18,644 nucleotides of DNA from Alphaproteobacteria bacterium (GCA_011524805.1 WTJO01000175.1:1-18644), one strand, 5' to 3'; shown: positions 1 to 7,219, counted from the first letter of the stretch. The notes: a model not told the origin generated them from the sequence alone. Made by a program: numbers and translations.

Positions 1-1336
1 CACGATCCCGCCCCTGTTTTGCCGAGCCGCCCGCACTATCACCCTCAACCAGAAATAATTCTGCTTTGGCTGGATCATCTTCCTGACAGTCAGCCAGCTT
101 ACCGGGCAGATTGGCAAAATCGCTTCCTGTTTTTTTGCGTGCCAGCTTGCGGGCTTCTTTGGCAGCCTCTCTGGCGGCGGCGGCATCATAGGCTTTGGCA
201 ATGATGGTTCTGGCCTCATTGGGGTTTTCTTCAAACCACTGGGATAGTGCATCACTTACAGCCTTTTCAACCACTGACCTGACCTCTGATGAGACCAGCT
301 TGTCTTTTGTCTGGCTAGAGAATTTCGGGTCTGGCACCTTGACTGAAATGATGGAGGTCAGCCCTTCACGCGAGTCATCACCAGAGAGCTGGATCTTATA
401 TTTTTTTGATAACCCAGAACTTTGCGCATAGTCATTTACCACACGGGTAAGCGCGCTTCTGAAACCGGCCAGATGTGTACCGCCATCACGCTGCGGAATG
501 TTATTGGTAAAACACAGACAGGATTCATTATAATCCGATGTCCATGCCAGTGCCATTTCAACCCCGATATCTTCTTTATCAGATTTGGCATAGATAGTGT
601 CATGCAAAGATGATTTGCTGCCATTCAGAAACGATACATAGGCTGACAGCCCGCCTTCATAGCAAAATTCGGATATTTTTTCTTCTGCATGGCGGTTATC
701 TGTCAATCTGATTCGCACACCGGAATTCAGGAAGGCCAGTTCGCGCAGGCGTGATTCAAGTGTCTTGAAATCAAATTCCGTTTTTGAAAAAGTGTCAGAA
801 GATGGCATAAAGCTGATTTGCGTGCCTGTTTTCTCGCCGGCATCACCTGTAACGTCCAGTGGGGCGGTAGCTTCGCCATGCTCAAACCGCATTTCATGCA
901 CCTTGCCATCACGCCAGATAGTCAGTTGCAGCCAGCTTGACAACGCATTTACCACCGACACACCAACACCATGCAGACCACCAGATACCTTATAGGCATT
1001 ATTGTCGAACTTTCCGCCCGCATGAAGCTGGGTCATGATCACTTCAGCAGCAGAAACCCCCTCTTCGGCATGAATCTGGGTGGGAATACCGCGGCCATTA
1101 TCAGATACGGAAACAGAGCCATCTCCATTCAGAATAACTTCTGAAATATCACAATGGCCTGCCAGCGCTTCATCGATGGCATTATCAACAACCTCATAGA
1201 CCATGTGATGCAGGCCTGAGCCATCATCAGTATCGCCAATATACATGCCCGGGCGTTTGCGTACCGCATCTAGCCCGCGCAATACCTTGATTGAATCAGC
1301 ACCATAATCTTCAGGCTCATCTATCTGGTCAGTCAT
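1..1336 (-). CDS. gyrB: DNA gyrase subunit B, N-terminal part (cut by left edge)
   Basis: GyrB is the ATPase subunit of gyrase, which introduces negative supercoils ahead of replication forks and into transcribed DNA. The visible 445 residues begin at an ATG (1336) preceded by a strong GGGAGAGG ribosome site. They contain the GHKL ATPase: EVVDNAIDEA at about 48-57 with the catalytic Glu and Mg-binding Asn, DNGRGIP at 79-85, and GGLHGVG at 119-125. The transducer domain follows, then the start of TOPRIM, with EGDSAGGSAKQGRDR as the last complete residues. The family is about 800 residues long, so nearly half the gene lies beyond position 1. The frame is open throughout. The gene follows recF after only 12 bases and is the last visible member of the dnaA-dnaN-recF-gyrB run. 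ParE is a paralogue, but the recF neighbourhood supports GyrB. Confidence 0.96.
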   Translation of the reverse strand, partial: MTDQIDEPEDYGADSIKVLRGLDAVRKRPGMYIGDTDDGSGLHHMVYEVVDNAIDEALAGHCDISEVILNGDGSVSVSDNGRGIPTQIHAEEGVSAAEVIMTQLHAGGKFDNNAYKVSGGLHGVGVSVVNALSSWLQLTIWRDGKVHEMRFEHGEATAPLDVTGDAGEKTGTQISFMPSSDTFSKTEFDFKTLESRLRELAFLNSGVRIRLTDNRHAEEKISEFCYEGGLSAYVSFLNGSKSSLHDTIYAKSDKEDIGVEMALAWTSDYNESCLCFTNNIPQRDGGTHLAGFRSALTRVVNDYAQSSGLSKKYKIQLSGDDSREGLTSIISVKVPDPKFSSQTKDKLVSSEVRSVVEKAVSDALSQWFEENPNEARTIIAKAYDAAAAREAAKEARKLARKKTGSDFANLPGKLADCQEDDPAKAELFLVEGDSAGGSAKQGRDR

Positions 1337-1348
1337 TTCACCTCTCCC

Positions 1349-2608
1349 TTAGCATGAACTGCCGGCCAGACTGGCCAGATGCGCAGTGTCATGCTGTTCT
1401 GCCTGATGTGACAGGCTACCCTGTTCAACAGCTATAAATTGGGCATTATTACCTAATGCCGAAAAGGCTGTTTTATCTGCGCCGCTATACCAGATCTGGC
1501 TATCCAGTCCGGCGCACAGCCCGAACAGGGCACTTCGTCTATCTTCATCCAGATGCGCTGCAACATCATCAAGCAGCAAAATCGGCGCAAGTGATAGCCG
1601 GTTATGCTGAAGCTGGGCATGAGCAAGCACCATACTTATCAACAGGGCTTTTTGCTCGCCTGTTGAGGCATGACACACATGCTGGCCTGAAAATTCAAGA
1701 TGCATATCTGATTCATGCGGCCCCGGCATACCGTGCAGACCGGCCTGTCTGTTCTGTTTTGCTGTTTCAATAATGACATCTTCAATATCAATCGCTGGCT
1801 TGCCAGAAGACAGCATTCTGGCCAGCACCCCGTCCAGATGGCCGGAGATACGCGGAAACGGGCTGTCCATCTGCTCAGAGACCATACATAAATCTGACAA
1901 TAGCTGTAATCTGGTGGCCAGTATCGCCACACCTGTTTCAGCCAGAATCTGTTCCAGACCTGATAGCCATGCCGCATCATATGGCGGCTCGGATAACAGC
2001 TTGTTACGCTGGCGCCATGCTTTTTCAAACCGGCTCACACGTCCGGCATGCGCCTGATCAAACGACATTGACAGCCTGTCCAGAAACCGTCTGCGCTGGC
2101 TGGCCGCCCCTAAAAATAGCCCGTCCATTTGCGGAGTAAGCCATGATACTGCACAGATCTCGCCAAGCTGGCTCTGGCTGGCTGATTTATCATCTATCCT
2201 GACAATCCGTGACGCTTCGGGATTTTCAGGGTGAGATGCGGTACCAATATGCCTGAACCCGTCTGAGCTGGCTATCTGGGCAAAGACAGACCATGCCGGC
2301 TGATCATCACCAGGCTGGTTGTCCGATTTATCAATTCTATTCTGTTCAGACTGATAGAAAAAGGCTGTTTTCGGGGCTGACCTCAGCCCTCTGCCAGGTG
2401 CCAGTAGCGAGATAGCTTCCATCAGGTTGGTTTTGCCTGCCCCGTTTGGCCCGCATAGCACAACAGGCCCATCACCAATATCAAGCTGGCACTGCGGGTA
2501 GTTGCGGAACCGCTCAAGACGAAGCTGGCTGATGGCTAGCTTGTTTGAGGGCAGATAATCAGCGACAGGATACTGCACAGTATTTCCGTTTTCTTTCGCG
2601 CTACACAC
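1349..2608 (-). CDS. recF: DNA replication and repair protein RecF
   Basis: RecF is an SMC-like ATPase that loads RecA with RecO and RecR at single-strand gaps and stalled forks. Seen here: N-terminal ISQLRLERFRNY, Walker A GPNGAGKT at about 53-60, the ABC-type signature STGEQKALL at about 315, and Walker B ILLLDD at about 343-348. At 419 codons it is somewhat longer than the usual 360-380. The extra length comes from about 25 N-terminal residues, an insert rich in D/N/Q near residue 90, and a short C-terminal tail. The start given is a GTG that overlaps the end of dnaN by 8 bases. A second in-frame GTG at 2578 would give a more typical N-terminus (MQYPVADYLP) and is a real alternative. The dnaN overlap and the 12-base gap to gyrB imply cotranscription. 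Confidence 0.95.
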   Translation of the reverse strand: MCSAKENGNTVQYPVADYLPSNKLAISQLRLERFRNYPQCQLDIGDGPVVLCGPNGAGKTNLMEAISLLAPGRGLRSAPKTAFFYQSEQNRIDKSDNQPGDDQPAWSVFAQIASSDGFRHIGTASHPENPEASRIVRIDDKSASQSQLGEICAVSWLTPQMDGLFLGAASQRRRFLDRLSMSFDQAHAGRVSRFEKAWRQRNKLLSEPPYDAAWLSGLEQILAETGVAILATRLQLLSDLCMVSEQMDSPFPRISGHLDGVLARMLSSGKPAIDIEDVIIETAKQNRQAGLHGMPGPHESDMHLEFSGQHVCHASTGEQKALLISMVLAHAQLQHNRLSLAPILLLDDVAAHLDEDRRSALFGLCAGLDSQIWYSGADKTAFSALGNNAQFIAVEQGSLSHQAEQHDTAHLASLAGSSC

Positions 2609-3704
2609 GCATTGGCATTAGCACAAACATGTTTGCTTCATCACCCGGTGTTGAAATCAGGCTGGGCGAGCTAGGATCAGACAGGGCTATCTGCATGGTT
2701 TCGCTTTCTACCTGTTTGGCAATATCCAGCAGATAGCGTGCATTAAACCCGATTTCCATCTCATCGCTAGAATAGTCTACTTCAAGTTCTTCTGTTGCTG
2801 ACGATGCCTCTGCCGTACTGGCAGACAGGGTCAGCAAATTTTGTGACAGAGATACTTTCACAGCCTTGGATTTATCAGCAGAGATGGTAGACACCCTGTC
2901 AACAGCCGCCGCAAATAGCGCTGTGTCTACTGTGACCATCTTGTCATTACCTTTTGGAATAACACGGGTATAATCAGGGAATGAGCCGTCAATCAGCTTT
3001 GAGGTAAGCTTAACATCACCAAAGCTGAAGGCGGCACGCGTTTCGGACAGGCTCACCACAACCTCGCCTTCATCTTCGCCAATCATCTTGCGAATTTCGG
3101 CAACTGCCTTGCGCGGCAGAATAATATTCGGAATCTGATCTGCCCCTGATGGCATATCCATAATTGTCATGGCCAGCCTGTGGCCATCTGTGGCAACGGC
3201 CGCCAGCGCCCCATTATCATTTTTATGAAAATAGATGCCGTTCAGATAATACCGCGTTTCTTCGGTTGAAATTGCAAATTGTGTTGTATCAATCTGATGA
3301 CGCAAATCAGCCGCGGTAAGCGTAAACTGGACAGGCATCTCGCCTGCATTAAAGGTCGGGAAATCTTCAACAGGCAGAGTAGGCAATTTAAAATTTGATC
3401 TACCTGCGCTGATTTGAGCCTGAGAGGCGGCAACCTCTATATTAATTTCTGCCCCTTCGGGCATTTTGCGCACAATATCATTCAGCAGATGCGCAGGACA
3501 GGTACAACTCCCCTCTGTTGCGATCGCACAATTCAATGTGGTGACAATATCAATTTCCATGTCAGTCGCGGTAAGTGACAACTGACCTGCCTGTGCAGAT
3601 AGCACAATATTGCTGAGAATCGGGATGGTCGTGCGTCTTTCAACAACTGAACTAAGCTGGTTTAATGGACGCATCAAGCTGGTTCTGTCTATTGCGAATT
3701 TCAT
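2601..3704 (-). CDS. dnaN: DNA polymerase III beta subunit (sliding clamp)
   Basis: This is the ring-shaped processivity clamp that tethers DNA polymerase III and many repair proteins to DNA. The 367-residue product matches the family length and shows three repeats of the clamp fold. It begins MKFAIDRTSLMRPLNQLSSV and includes RTTIPILSNI, the middle-domain stretch with ATDGHRLA and LPRKAVAEI, and the typical C-terminal FVLMPMRV that lies near the protein-binding pocket. The ATG at 3704 is the natural family start. The stop codon overlaps the recF start. A 179-base gap separates it from dnaA, so it may also have its own promoter. Confidence 0.97.
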   Translation of the reverse strand: MKFAIDRTSLMRPLNQLSSVVERRTTIPILSNIVLSAQAGQLSLTATDMEIDIVTTLNCAIATEGSCTCPAHLLNDIVRKMPEGAEINIEVAASQAQISAGRSNFKLPTLPVEDFPTFNAGEMPVQFTLTAADLRHQIDTTQFAISTEETRYYLNGIYFHKNDNGALAAVATDGHRLAMTIMDMPSGADQIPNIILPRKAVAEIRKMIGEDEGEVVVSLSETRAAFSFGDVKLTSKLIDGSFPDYTRVIPKGNDKMVTVDTALFAAAVDRVSTISADKSKAVKVSLSQNLLTLSASTAEASSATEELEVDYSSDEMEIGFNARYLLDIAKQVESETMQIALSDPSSPSLISTPGDEANMFVLMPMRV

Positions 3705-3729
3705 TAGAAATCATCTCATTGTTGAATTT

Positions 3730-3750
3730 TGCAGTCTATAATGCAGTCTA
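3730..3750. repeat. 9-base tandem direct repeat upstream of dnaN
   Basis: TGCAGTCTA occurs twice exactly (3730-3738 and 3742-3750), separated by TAA. The repeat period is 12 bases, and it lies 26-46 bases before the dnaN start, where a promoter or operator would be expected. It does not resemble the DnaA box consensus TTATNCACA. A regulatory role is inference only. Confidence 0.45.
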
Positions 3751-3832
3751 CACACAAAATCTAGCATATGAAACAAAAAACAGCCACAAAATATATGTTT
3801 AGCAAGACTGAATATACAGATATGAAAATGAT

Positions 3833-3858
3833 AAAACGCGCATCACCAAACAGGCGCG
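3833..3858 (-). terminator. Possible weak terminator or attenuator after dnaA
   Basis: On the minus strand a CGCGC stem (3858-3854) pairs with GCGCG (3841-3837) across a 12-base loop. It is followed by TTTT and then an AT-rich stretch. It lies 26 bases beyond the dnaA stop. The stem is short but all G/C, and the loop is long, so termination may be partial and would reduce read-through from dnaA into dnaN. Confidence 0.4.
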
Positions 3859-3883
3859 AAAAGATCAGGCAGGGTGGGACTGT

Positions 3884-5395
3884 CTATTGGTCAACAAGCA
3901 ATGATTTCAACAGGTTAACATCATCACACAGGCCTGCATCCTGCTCCATCAGCTCTTCAACCTTGCGTACCGCATGCATGATGGTGGTGTGATCACGATT
4001 ACCAAACCGCTTGCCGATCTCAGGATAGGACATTGAAGTGAGATTTTTTGCCAGATACATGGCGATTTGACGTGGCCGTGCGATTTGACGCGAGCGGCGC
4101 GCAGAAAACATATCAGCTATTTTGATGTTGAAATGATGTGCGACTTTTTTCTGAATTTCATCAACAGAGACACGTCTGTTATTTGCCCGCAACAGATCAG
4201 ATAACACTTCTCTGCAGCTTTCGATGGTGATTTCCCTGCCCACCAATATTGCATGTGCCACAATCCGGTTAAATGCGCCTTCAATTTCTCTGATATTTGA
4301 GGTGATACGATTTGCCAGAAATTCCAGCACCTTGTCAGAAATATCAATCGCTGCCTGTTCCCGCCGCGCCTGAAGAATCCCTAGCCTAAGCTCGTAATCG
4401 GCCGGATGAATATCAGCAACCATGCCCCAGCCAAGCCTTGAGCGAAGCCGTTCTTCCATGCCGGAAAGATCTGTTGGCGACTTATCAGCAGACAGAATCA
4501 CCTGCCGTCCATCATCAACCAGCGCGTTGAACGTATGGAAAAACTCTTCCTGTGTAGAATCTTTCCCAGAGATAAACTGGACATCATCAACCATCAGCAC
4601 GTCAACAGATCTGAATTGCTCTTTGAACGACATCATATCTTTGAATCGTAAAGCCCTGATAAACCGGTACATGAATTTTTCAGCTGAAATATACATTACC
4701 TTGCGATGTGGCTGACGAGCGTGAATTTCCCATGCTATCGCATGCATAAGATGGGTTTTGCCAAGCCCGACACCACCATATAGAAATAGCGGATTATATT
4801 TTGCATCAGGCTCTTCTGCGACCCGGCGCGCAATGGCATAGGCAAGCTGGTTAGGCGCGCCAACAATGAAATTTGAAAAGCGGTAACGCGGATCAAGCCC
4901 CATAATGGCATCATCCCGTTCTATGATGCGTGCCGCCCTGCCCTGAGAGGCAAGCCCCTCCTTTGCTGTCTGGGACATGTCAGACATGCCTTCAGACGGG
5001 CCATGCGGTACAGATGACATATCTGTTGCAAGATGCACTTCCAGCCCGTTGATAGATTTCATCTCATAGCTGGCAATATATCGAATCCTGTCGGCATAGT
5101 TGGTGAGAATGCGATCACGCAGAAAATCTGTATCAGCGGTCAGATGCAGCGTGCCGTCCTGAAGTCTGGCAATCACCAGCGGCTTTATCCATGCCTTCCA
5201 GACAGCTTCGCCAAGCTCTGTTTTGAGGCGGTGCGAAATCCGTGACCACAGGGCAAGCTCATCATCACTTGGAACAAATGGCATCGCTGTCTGGCCAGAA
5301 GATAGCTGACCGGCCGAGATATCAGCCTGTCCCATATCACCGCTACGGCCGCGCCCATCAGTAGGAGTCTGAGATTTATCGTCGTAATGTGACAC
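3884..5395 (-). CDS. dnaA: Chromosomal replication initiator protein DnaA
   Basis: DnaA binds and melts the replication origin and also acts as a transcription factor. Domains seen in the 503-residue product: an N-terminal extension of about 40 residues; domain I at about 45-125 (LWSRISHRLKTELGEAVWKAW), which recruits helicase; a linker; the AAA+ domain with Walker A GGVGLGKT at 207-214, Walker B VLMVDD at 266-271 and the arginine-finger region RLRSRLGWG near 316-324; and domain IV with the DNA-binding signature around GKRFGNRDHTTIMHAVRKVE (461-480). The start is a GTG (5395) with GAGGGG six bases upstream. The gene lies downstream of rpsT, as is common in alphaproteobacteria, and upstream of dnaN. 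It is probably driven from the gap at 5396-5928. Confidence 0.97.
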   Translation of the reverse strand: MSHYDDKSQTPTDGRGRSGDMGQADISAGQLSSGQTAMPFVPSDDELALWSRISHRLKTELGEAVWKAWIKPLVIARLQDGTLHLTADTDFLRDRILTNYADRIRYIASYEMKSINGLEVHLATDMSSVPHGPSEGMSDMSQTAKEGLASQGRAARIIERDDAIMGLDPRYRFSNFIVGAPNQLAYAIARRVAEEPDAKYNPLFLYGGVGLGKTHLMHAIAWEIHARQPHRKVMYISAEKFMYRFIRALRFKDMMSFKEQFRSVDVLMVDDVQFISGKDSTQEEFFHTFNALVDDGRQVILSADKSPTDLSGMEERLRSRLGWGMVADIHPADYELRLGILQARREQAAIDISDKVLEFLANRITSNIREIEGAFNRIVAHAILVGREITIESCREVLSDLLRANNRRVSVDEIQKKVAHHFNIKIADMFSARRSRQIARPRQIAMYLAKNLTSMSYPEIGKRFGNRDHTTIMHAVRKVEELMEQDAGLCDDVNLLKSLLVDQ

Positions 5396-5497
5396 AAATG
5401 ACCCCTCTGTTTGACATTAACAGCAATCGCCTGAAAAAATATCGAAAGTTTTGAAACCGGATGACCTACCCGATCTCGAACACAGATACTAGCCGAA

Positions 5498-5527
5498 AGA
5501 TTACGCCAGATTAATTAACATAAGCAA
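5498..5527 (-). promoter_or_regulatory. Candidate dnaA promoter
   Basis: On the minus strand TTGCTT (5527-5522) and TAATCT (5503-5498) are separated by 18 bases, an acceptable sigma-70-type pair about 105 bases before the dnaA GTG. Neither hexamer is perfect and other AT-rich choices exist nearby, so this is a candidate only. Confidence 0.3.
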
Positions 5528-5548
5528 GTGCCACCAAGGCTGTTTTGG

Positions 5549-5562
5549 GCAAATAAATTTGC
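5549..5562. repeat. Short inverted repeat upstream of dnaA
   Basis: GCAAAT-AA-ATTTGC, 6-base arms with a 2-base centre, lies just upstream of the candidate dnaA promoter. The form is that of a protein-binding operator, but no known consensus is matched. Confidence 0.4.
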
Positions 5563-5564
5563 AT

Positions 5565-5595
5565 TTTGTGCAGTTTTTTAGCTTGACAGCACAAA
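5565..5595. repeat. Inverted repeat TTTGTGC / GCACAAA upstream of dnaA
   Basis: The arms TTTGTGC (5565-5571) and GCACAAA (5589-5595) are perfect 7-base inverted repeats around a 17-base T-rich spacer. It is directly next to the smaller palindrome at 5549-5562, so inverted-repeat symmetry is concentrated in this 50-base stretch. Function unknown. Confidence 0.4.
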
Positions 5596-5716
5596 CATCA
5601 AATTGCCGGAAGATGCGGCTGTTTTTAAGATTAATATTATGAATCAGTAGCCTTGATTGATTCGTATAATCCATCACTTAAATTTCGGGCGCTAACTACA
5701 GATGCATTTTTTGCTG

Positions 5717-5759
5717 GCAGATAGAACCTCTGGCGCAGAATCACATCTAGTCTATCTGC
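5717..5759. repeat. Perfect 9-base inverted repeat (potential hairpin)
   Basis: GCAGATAGA (5717-5725) and TCTATCTGC (5751-5759) are exact reverse complements around a 25-base loop. The loop contains one copy of the 15-base direct repeat and one GANTC site. It could be part of a folded RNA or a DNA-protein site; no known RNA family is recognised. Confidence 0.45.
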
Positions 5760-5785
5760 TGTGAGGCCTGTCTGGCACAGAATCA
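5729..5785. repeat. 15-base direct repeat pair
   Basis: TCTGGCGCAGAATCA (5729-5743) and TCTGGCACAGAATCA (5771-5785) match at 14 of 15 positions, 42 bases apart start to start (four helical turns). Each contains a GANTC site. CCTCTGGC also recurs at 5727-5734 and 5787-5794. TCTGGC-like words are common in this genome, so part of the similarity may be background. Confidence 0.5.
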
Positions 5786-5838
5786 GCCTCTGGCATCTTA
5801 ACAGCGTTAGAGGATCGCCGGCACACAAGGTGCGAATC

Positions 5839-5870
5839 AAAAACACCTGCCCTTTTACGAAAGACAGGTG
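5839..5870 (-). terminator. Rho-independent terminator of rpsT
   Basis: On the minus strand CACCTGTC (5870-5863) pairs with GGCAGGTG (5851-5844), an 8-base stem with one G-T wobble and an 11-base loop. It is followed directly by five T residues (5843-5839). It lies about 59 bases past the rpsT stop codon, so it separates rpsT from dnaA as transcription units. Confidence 0.8.
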
Positions 5871-5928
5871 CTTGGGTATATTTATCAGCGCAGTCTGGCA
5901 GACTAGCTGTCTAACGCCTTAACAAAGA

Positions 5929-6201
5929 TTAGGCTGAGGCGCCAACCGCCTTTACGCGGGCAGATAGACGGCTCATCTTGCGTGATGCGGTATTTTTATG
6001 CAAAACACCTTTTGATACACCGCGCATAATTTCCGGCTGTGCATCCTTCAGCGCTGCCTGTGCAGATGCCTTGTCACCAGACTCAATCGCCAGCTCGACC
6101 TTCTTTACATAGGTGCGGATACGGCTGATGCGGCCTTTATTGATCTCTGCACGCTTTGCGTTGCGGATGATCCGTTTCTTTGCAGATTTATGGTTTGCCA
6201 T
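5929..6201 (-). CDS. rpsT: 30S ribosomal protein S20
   Basis: S20 is a small basic protein that binds 16S rRNA early in 30S assembly. The 90-residue product begins MANHKSAKKRIIRNAKRAEI, the family hallmark, is rich in Lys, Arg and Ala, and is helical throughout, as expected for S20. The longer open frame runs upstream to 6276, but the first 25 codons overlap the promoter and lack family similarity, so the ATG at 6201 is the start. An AGAG ribosome site lies about nine bases before it. The gene has its own promoter (6247-6276) and terminator (5839-5870), so it appears to be a single-gene unit between mutM and dnaA. Confidence 0.96.
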   Translation of the reverse strand: MANHKSAKKRIIRNAKRAEINKGRISRIRTYVKKVELAIESGDKASAQAALKDAQPEIMRGVSKGVLHKNTASRKMSRLSARVKAVGASA

Positions 6202-6246
6202 TAACAGACACTCTTTTATTCGTTCAACACTAAGTGATAAGCGCCG

Positions 6247-6276
6247 TATATAGTCCAGTTTTGATAGATAAGTCAA
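6247..6276 (-). promoter_or_regulatory. Sigma-70-type promoter of rpsT
   Basis: On the minus strand TTGACT (6276-6271) and TATATA (6252-6247) are 18 bases apart (17 if CTATAT is taken as the -10). The implied transcription start near 6240 gives a leader of about 40 bases before the S20 ATG. It is the best consensus-like promoter I can see in the window, which fits a strongly expressed ribosomal gene. Confidence 0.7.
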
Positions 6277-6309
6277 GCAATTTAGTGTCCTTTGCCCCAG
6301 CTTTTACGC

Positions 6310-6324
6310 GGCAGGTGACCTGCC
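6310..6324. repeat. Palindrome between mutM and the rpsT promoter
   Basis: GGCAGGT-G-ACCTGCC is a perfect 7-base inverted repeat with a 1-base centre. It lies 35 bases past the mutM stop and about 34 bases upstream of the rpsT -35 box. No T run follows on the minus strand, so it is not a classical terminator; it may be an operator or an RNA 3' end stabiliser. Confidence 0.4.
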
Positions 6325-6358
6325 TTTGGCAACAGCATCACATTTCGGTGCCGCCGAA

Positions 6359-7180
6359 TCAGCGCTGGCAGTTCGGGCAGTAAAAACTGCTGCGCCCTGT
6401 CTGGGTGATATGCTTTAGCGGCGTACGACAGCTGACGCATGGCAACTCAGCCCGCCCATAGACAGATAATTGCTGGACAAAATAGCCTATCTCGCCCCCG
6501 GGCTGGACATGATCACGCAGACTTGTGCCGCCAGACGCAATCGCTAGTGTCAGCACATCGCGAATAGCCCTGACCAGCTTCTCGGCTCTGCCAGCCTTGA
6601 TAGAGCCTGCTTTACGGCGCGGCGATATACCTGCCTTGAACAGCGCCTCACATACATAGATATTGCCCAGCCCTGCGATAATCCGCTGATCCATCAATGC
6701 CGATTTAATTGGCGCCGTCTTGCCAGCCAGCCTGTCTGCCAGCCAGTCGCCGGACAGCATGTTAGATAGTGGCTCAATGCCCAGATGACGCAATAATTTA
6801 TGTGTTTCCAGCTCGGAATCGCTGATCAGATCAACATGGCCAAAGCGGCGCGGGTCTGAAAATACAAACCACTGGCCGGTATCTAGCTGCACAGAAATAT
6901 GATCATGTTTGGCAAATTCTGGCTGATGTTCATAGATGCGGATAGCCCCGGACATGCCAAGATGAATCAGCAGCACTTCATGCCCATCAAGCGGAATAAG
7001 AATATATTTTGCCCGTCTGTAGGCCGTGCCGCACCGCCTGCCTGTCAGCCTGTCTGCCAGCCGTTCAGGCAATGGCCAGCGCAGATCACTGCGCATCTGG
7101 CGCACATGCTGTATGGTTCTGCCCTCAACAAGCGGCAATAACGCAGCCTTTACTGTTTCAACTTCTGGCAATTCAGGCAT
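6359..7180 (-). CDS. mutM: Formamidopyrimidine-DNA glycosylase (Fpg)
   Basis: MutM removes 8-oxoguanine and formamidopyrimidines from DNA and cuts the abasic site by beta/delta elimination. The 273-residue product starts MPELPEVETV, which supplies the N-terminal proline nucleophile and the catalytic Glu. It has the conserved Lys in YRRAKYIL near residue 58, a helix-two-turn-helix segment around ALMDQRIIAGLGNIYVCEA, and a C-terminal zinc finger with Cys 248, 251, 268 and 271 (C-X2-C-X16-C-X2-C). All key residues are present. It is divergent from ubiE, with a 129-base shared upstream region. This arrangement is common in alphaproteobacteria. Confidence 0.97.
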   Translation of the reverse strand: MPELPEVETVKAALLPLVEGRTIQHVRQMRSDLRWPLPERLADRLTGRRCGTAYRRAKYILIPLDGHEVLLIHLGMSGAIRIYEHQPEFAKHDHISVQLDTGQWFVFSDPRRFGHVDLISDSELETHKLLRHLGIEPLSNMLSGDWLADRLAGKTAPIKSALMDQRIIAGLGNIYVCEALFKAGISPRRKAGSIKAGRAEKLVRAIRDVLTLAIASGGTSLRDHVQPGGEIGYFVQQLSVYGRAELPCVSCRTPLKHITQTGRSSFYCPNCQR

Positions 7181-7213
7181 GGCTGGAATACACTTTTTTC
7201 AAAATTATCTGGT

Positions 7214-7219
7214 ATTATA
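7214..7219 (-). promoter_or_regulatory. Candidate -10 box of mutM
   Basis: A perfect TATAAT on the minus strand (7219-7214) lies 34 bases before the mutM ATG. I see no good -35 box at 16-18 bases upstream. The same AT-rich stretch reads as TATTAT on the plus strand and could overlap a ubiE promoter, so this gap may hold face-to-face promoters. Confidence 0.4.

Larger units (their letters stand above)
5641..5838. promoter_or_regulatory. Cluster of five GANTC (CcrM-type) methylation sites upstream of dnaA
   Basis: GANTC occurs at 5641-5645, 5659-5663, 5738-5742, 5780-5784 and 5834-5838. A four-base-specified palindrome is expected about once per 256 bases, so five in 198 bases is a clear local excess. 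In alphaproteobacteria CcrM methylates GANTC, and methylation state couples expression of some cell-cycle genes, dnaA in Caulobacter included, to replication. A similar role here is inference. Confidence 0.5.
5396..5928. other. Non-coding gap between rpsT and dnaA, rich in repeats and GANTC sites
   Basis: These 533 bases hold no convincing gene. The left part (5396-5600) should contain the dnaA promoter and leader and has two inverted repeats. The middle (5624-5690) is AT-rich. The right part (5640-5840) carries five GANTC sites, a 9-base inverted repeat and a near-perfect 15-base direct repeat. The right end is the rpsT terminator. I found no match to the DnaA box TTATNCACA on either strand by eye, so there is no direct support for an origin here. 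A 69-codon frame at 5637-5846 (minus) starts inside the rpsT terminator and resembles nothing I know; I do not call it a gene. Confidence 0.7.

Noticed and set aside
5461..5500. tRNA-like T-loop word (GTTCGAGATC on the minus strand)
   Set aside because: The flanking bases do not pair into a T-arm and no acceptor or anticodon stems surround it.
5583..5610. Plus-strand TTGACA as a promoter
   Set aside because: No acceptable -10 box at 16-18 bases and no plus-strand gene downstream before the mutM-ubiE region.
5637..5846. 69-codon minus-strand open frame in the rpsT-dnaA gap
   Set aside because: It starts inside the rpsT terminator hairpin, has no ribosome site I can recognise, and its product has no familiar motif and an odd composition.
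5396..5928. Chromosomal origin in the dnaA upstream gap
   Set aside because: No TTATNCACA-like DnaA boxes were seen on either strand; AT-richness and repeats alone are not enough to call an origin.
6202..6276. 25-codon N-terminal extension of rpsT
   Set aside because: The segment overlaps the rpsT promoter and the S20 family starts at MANHKSAKKR.
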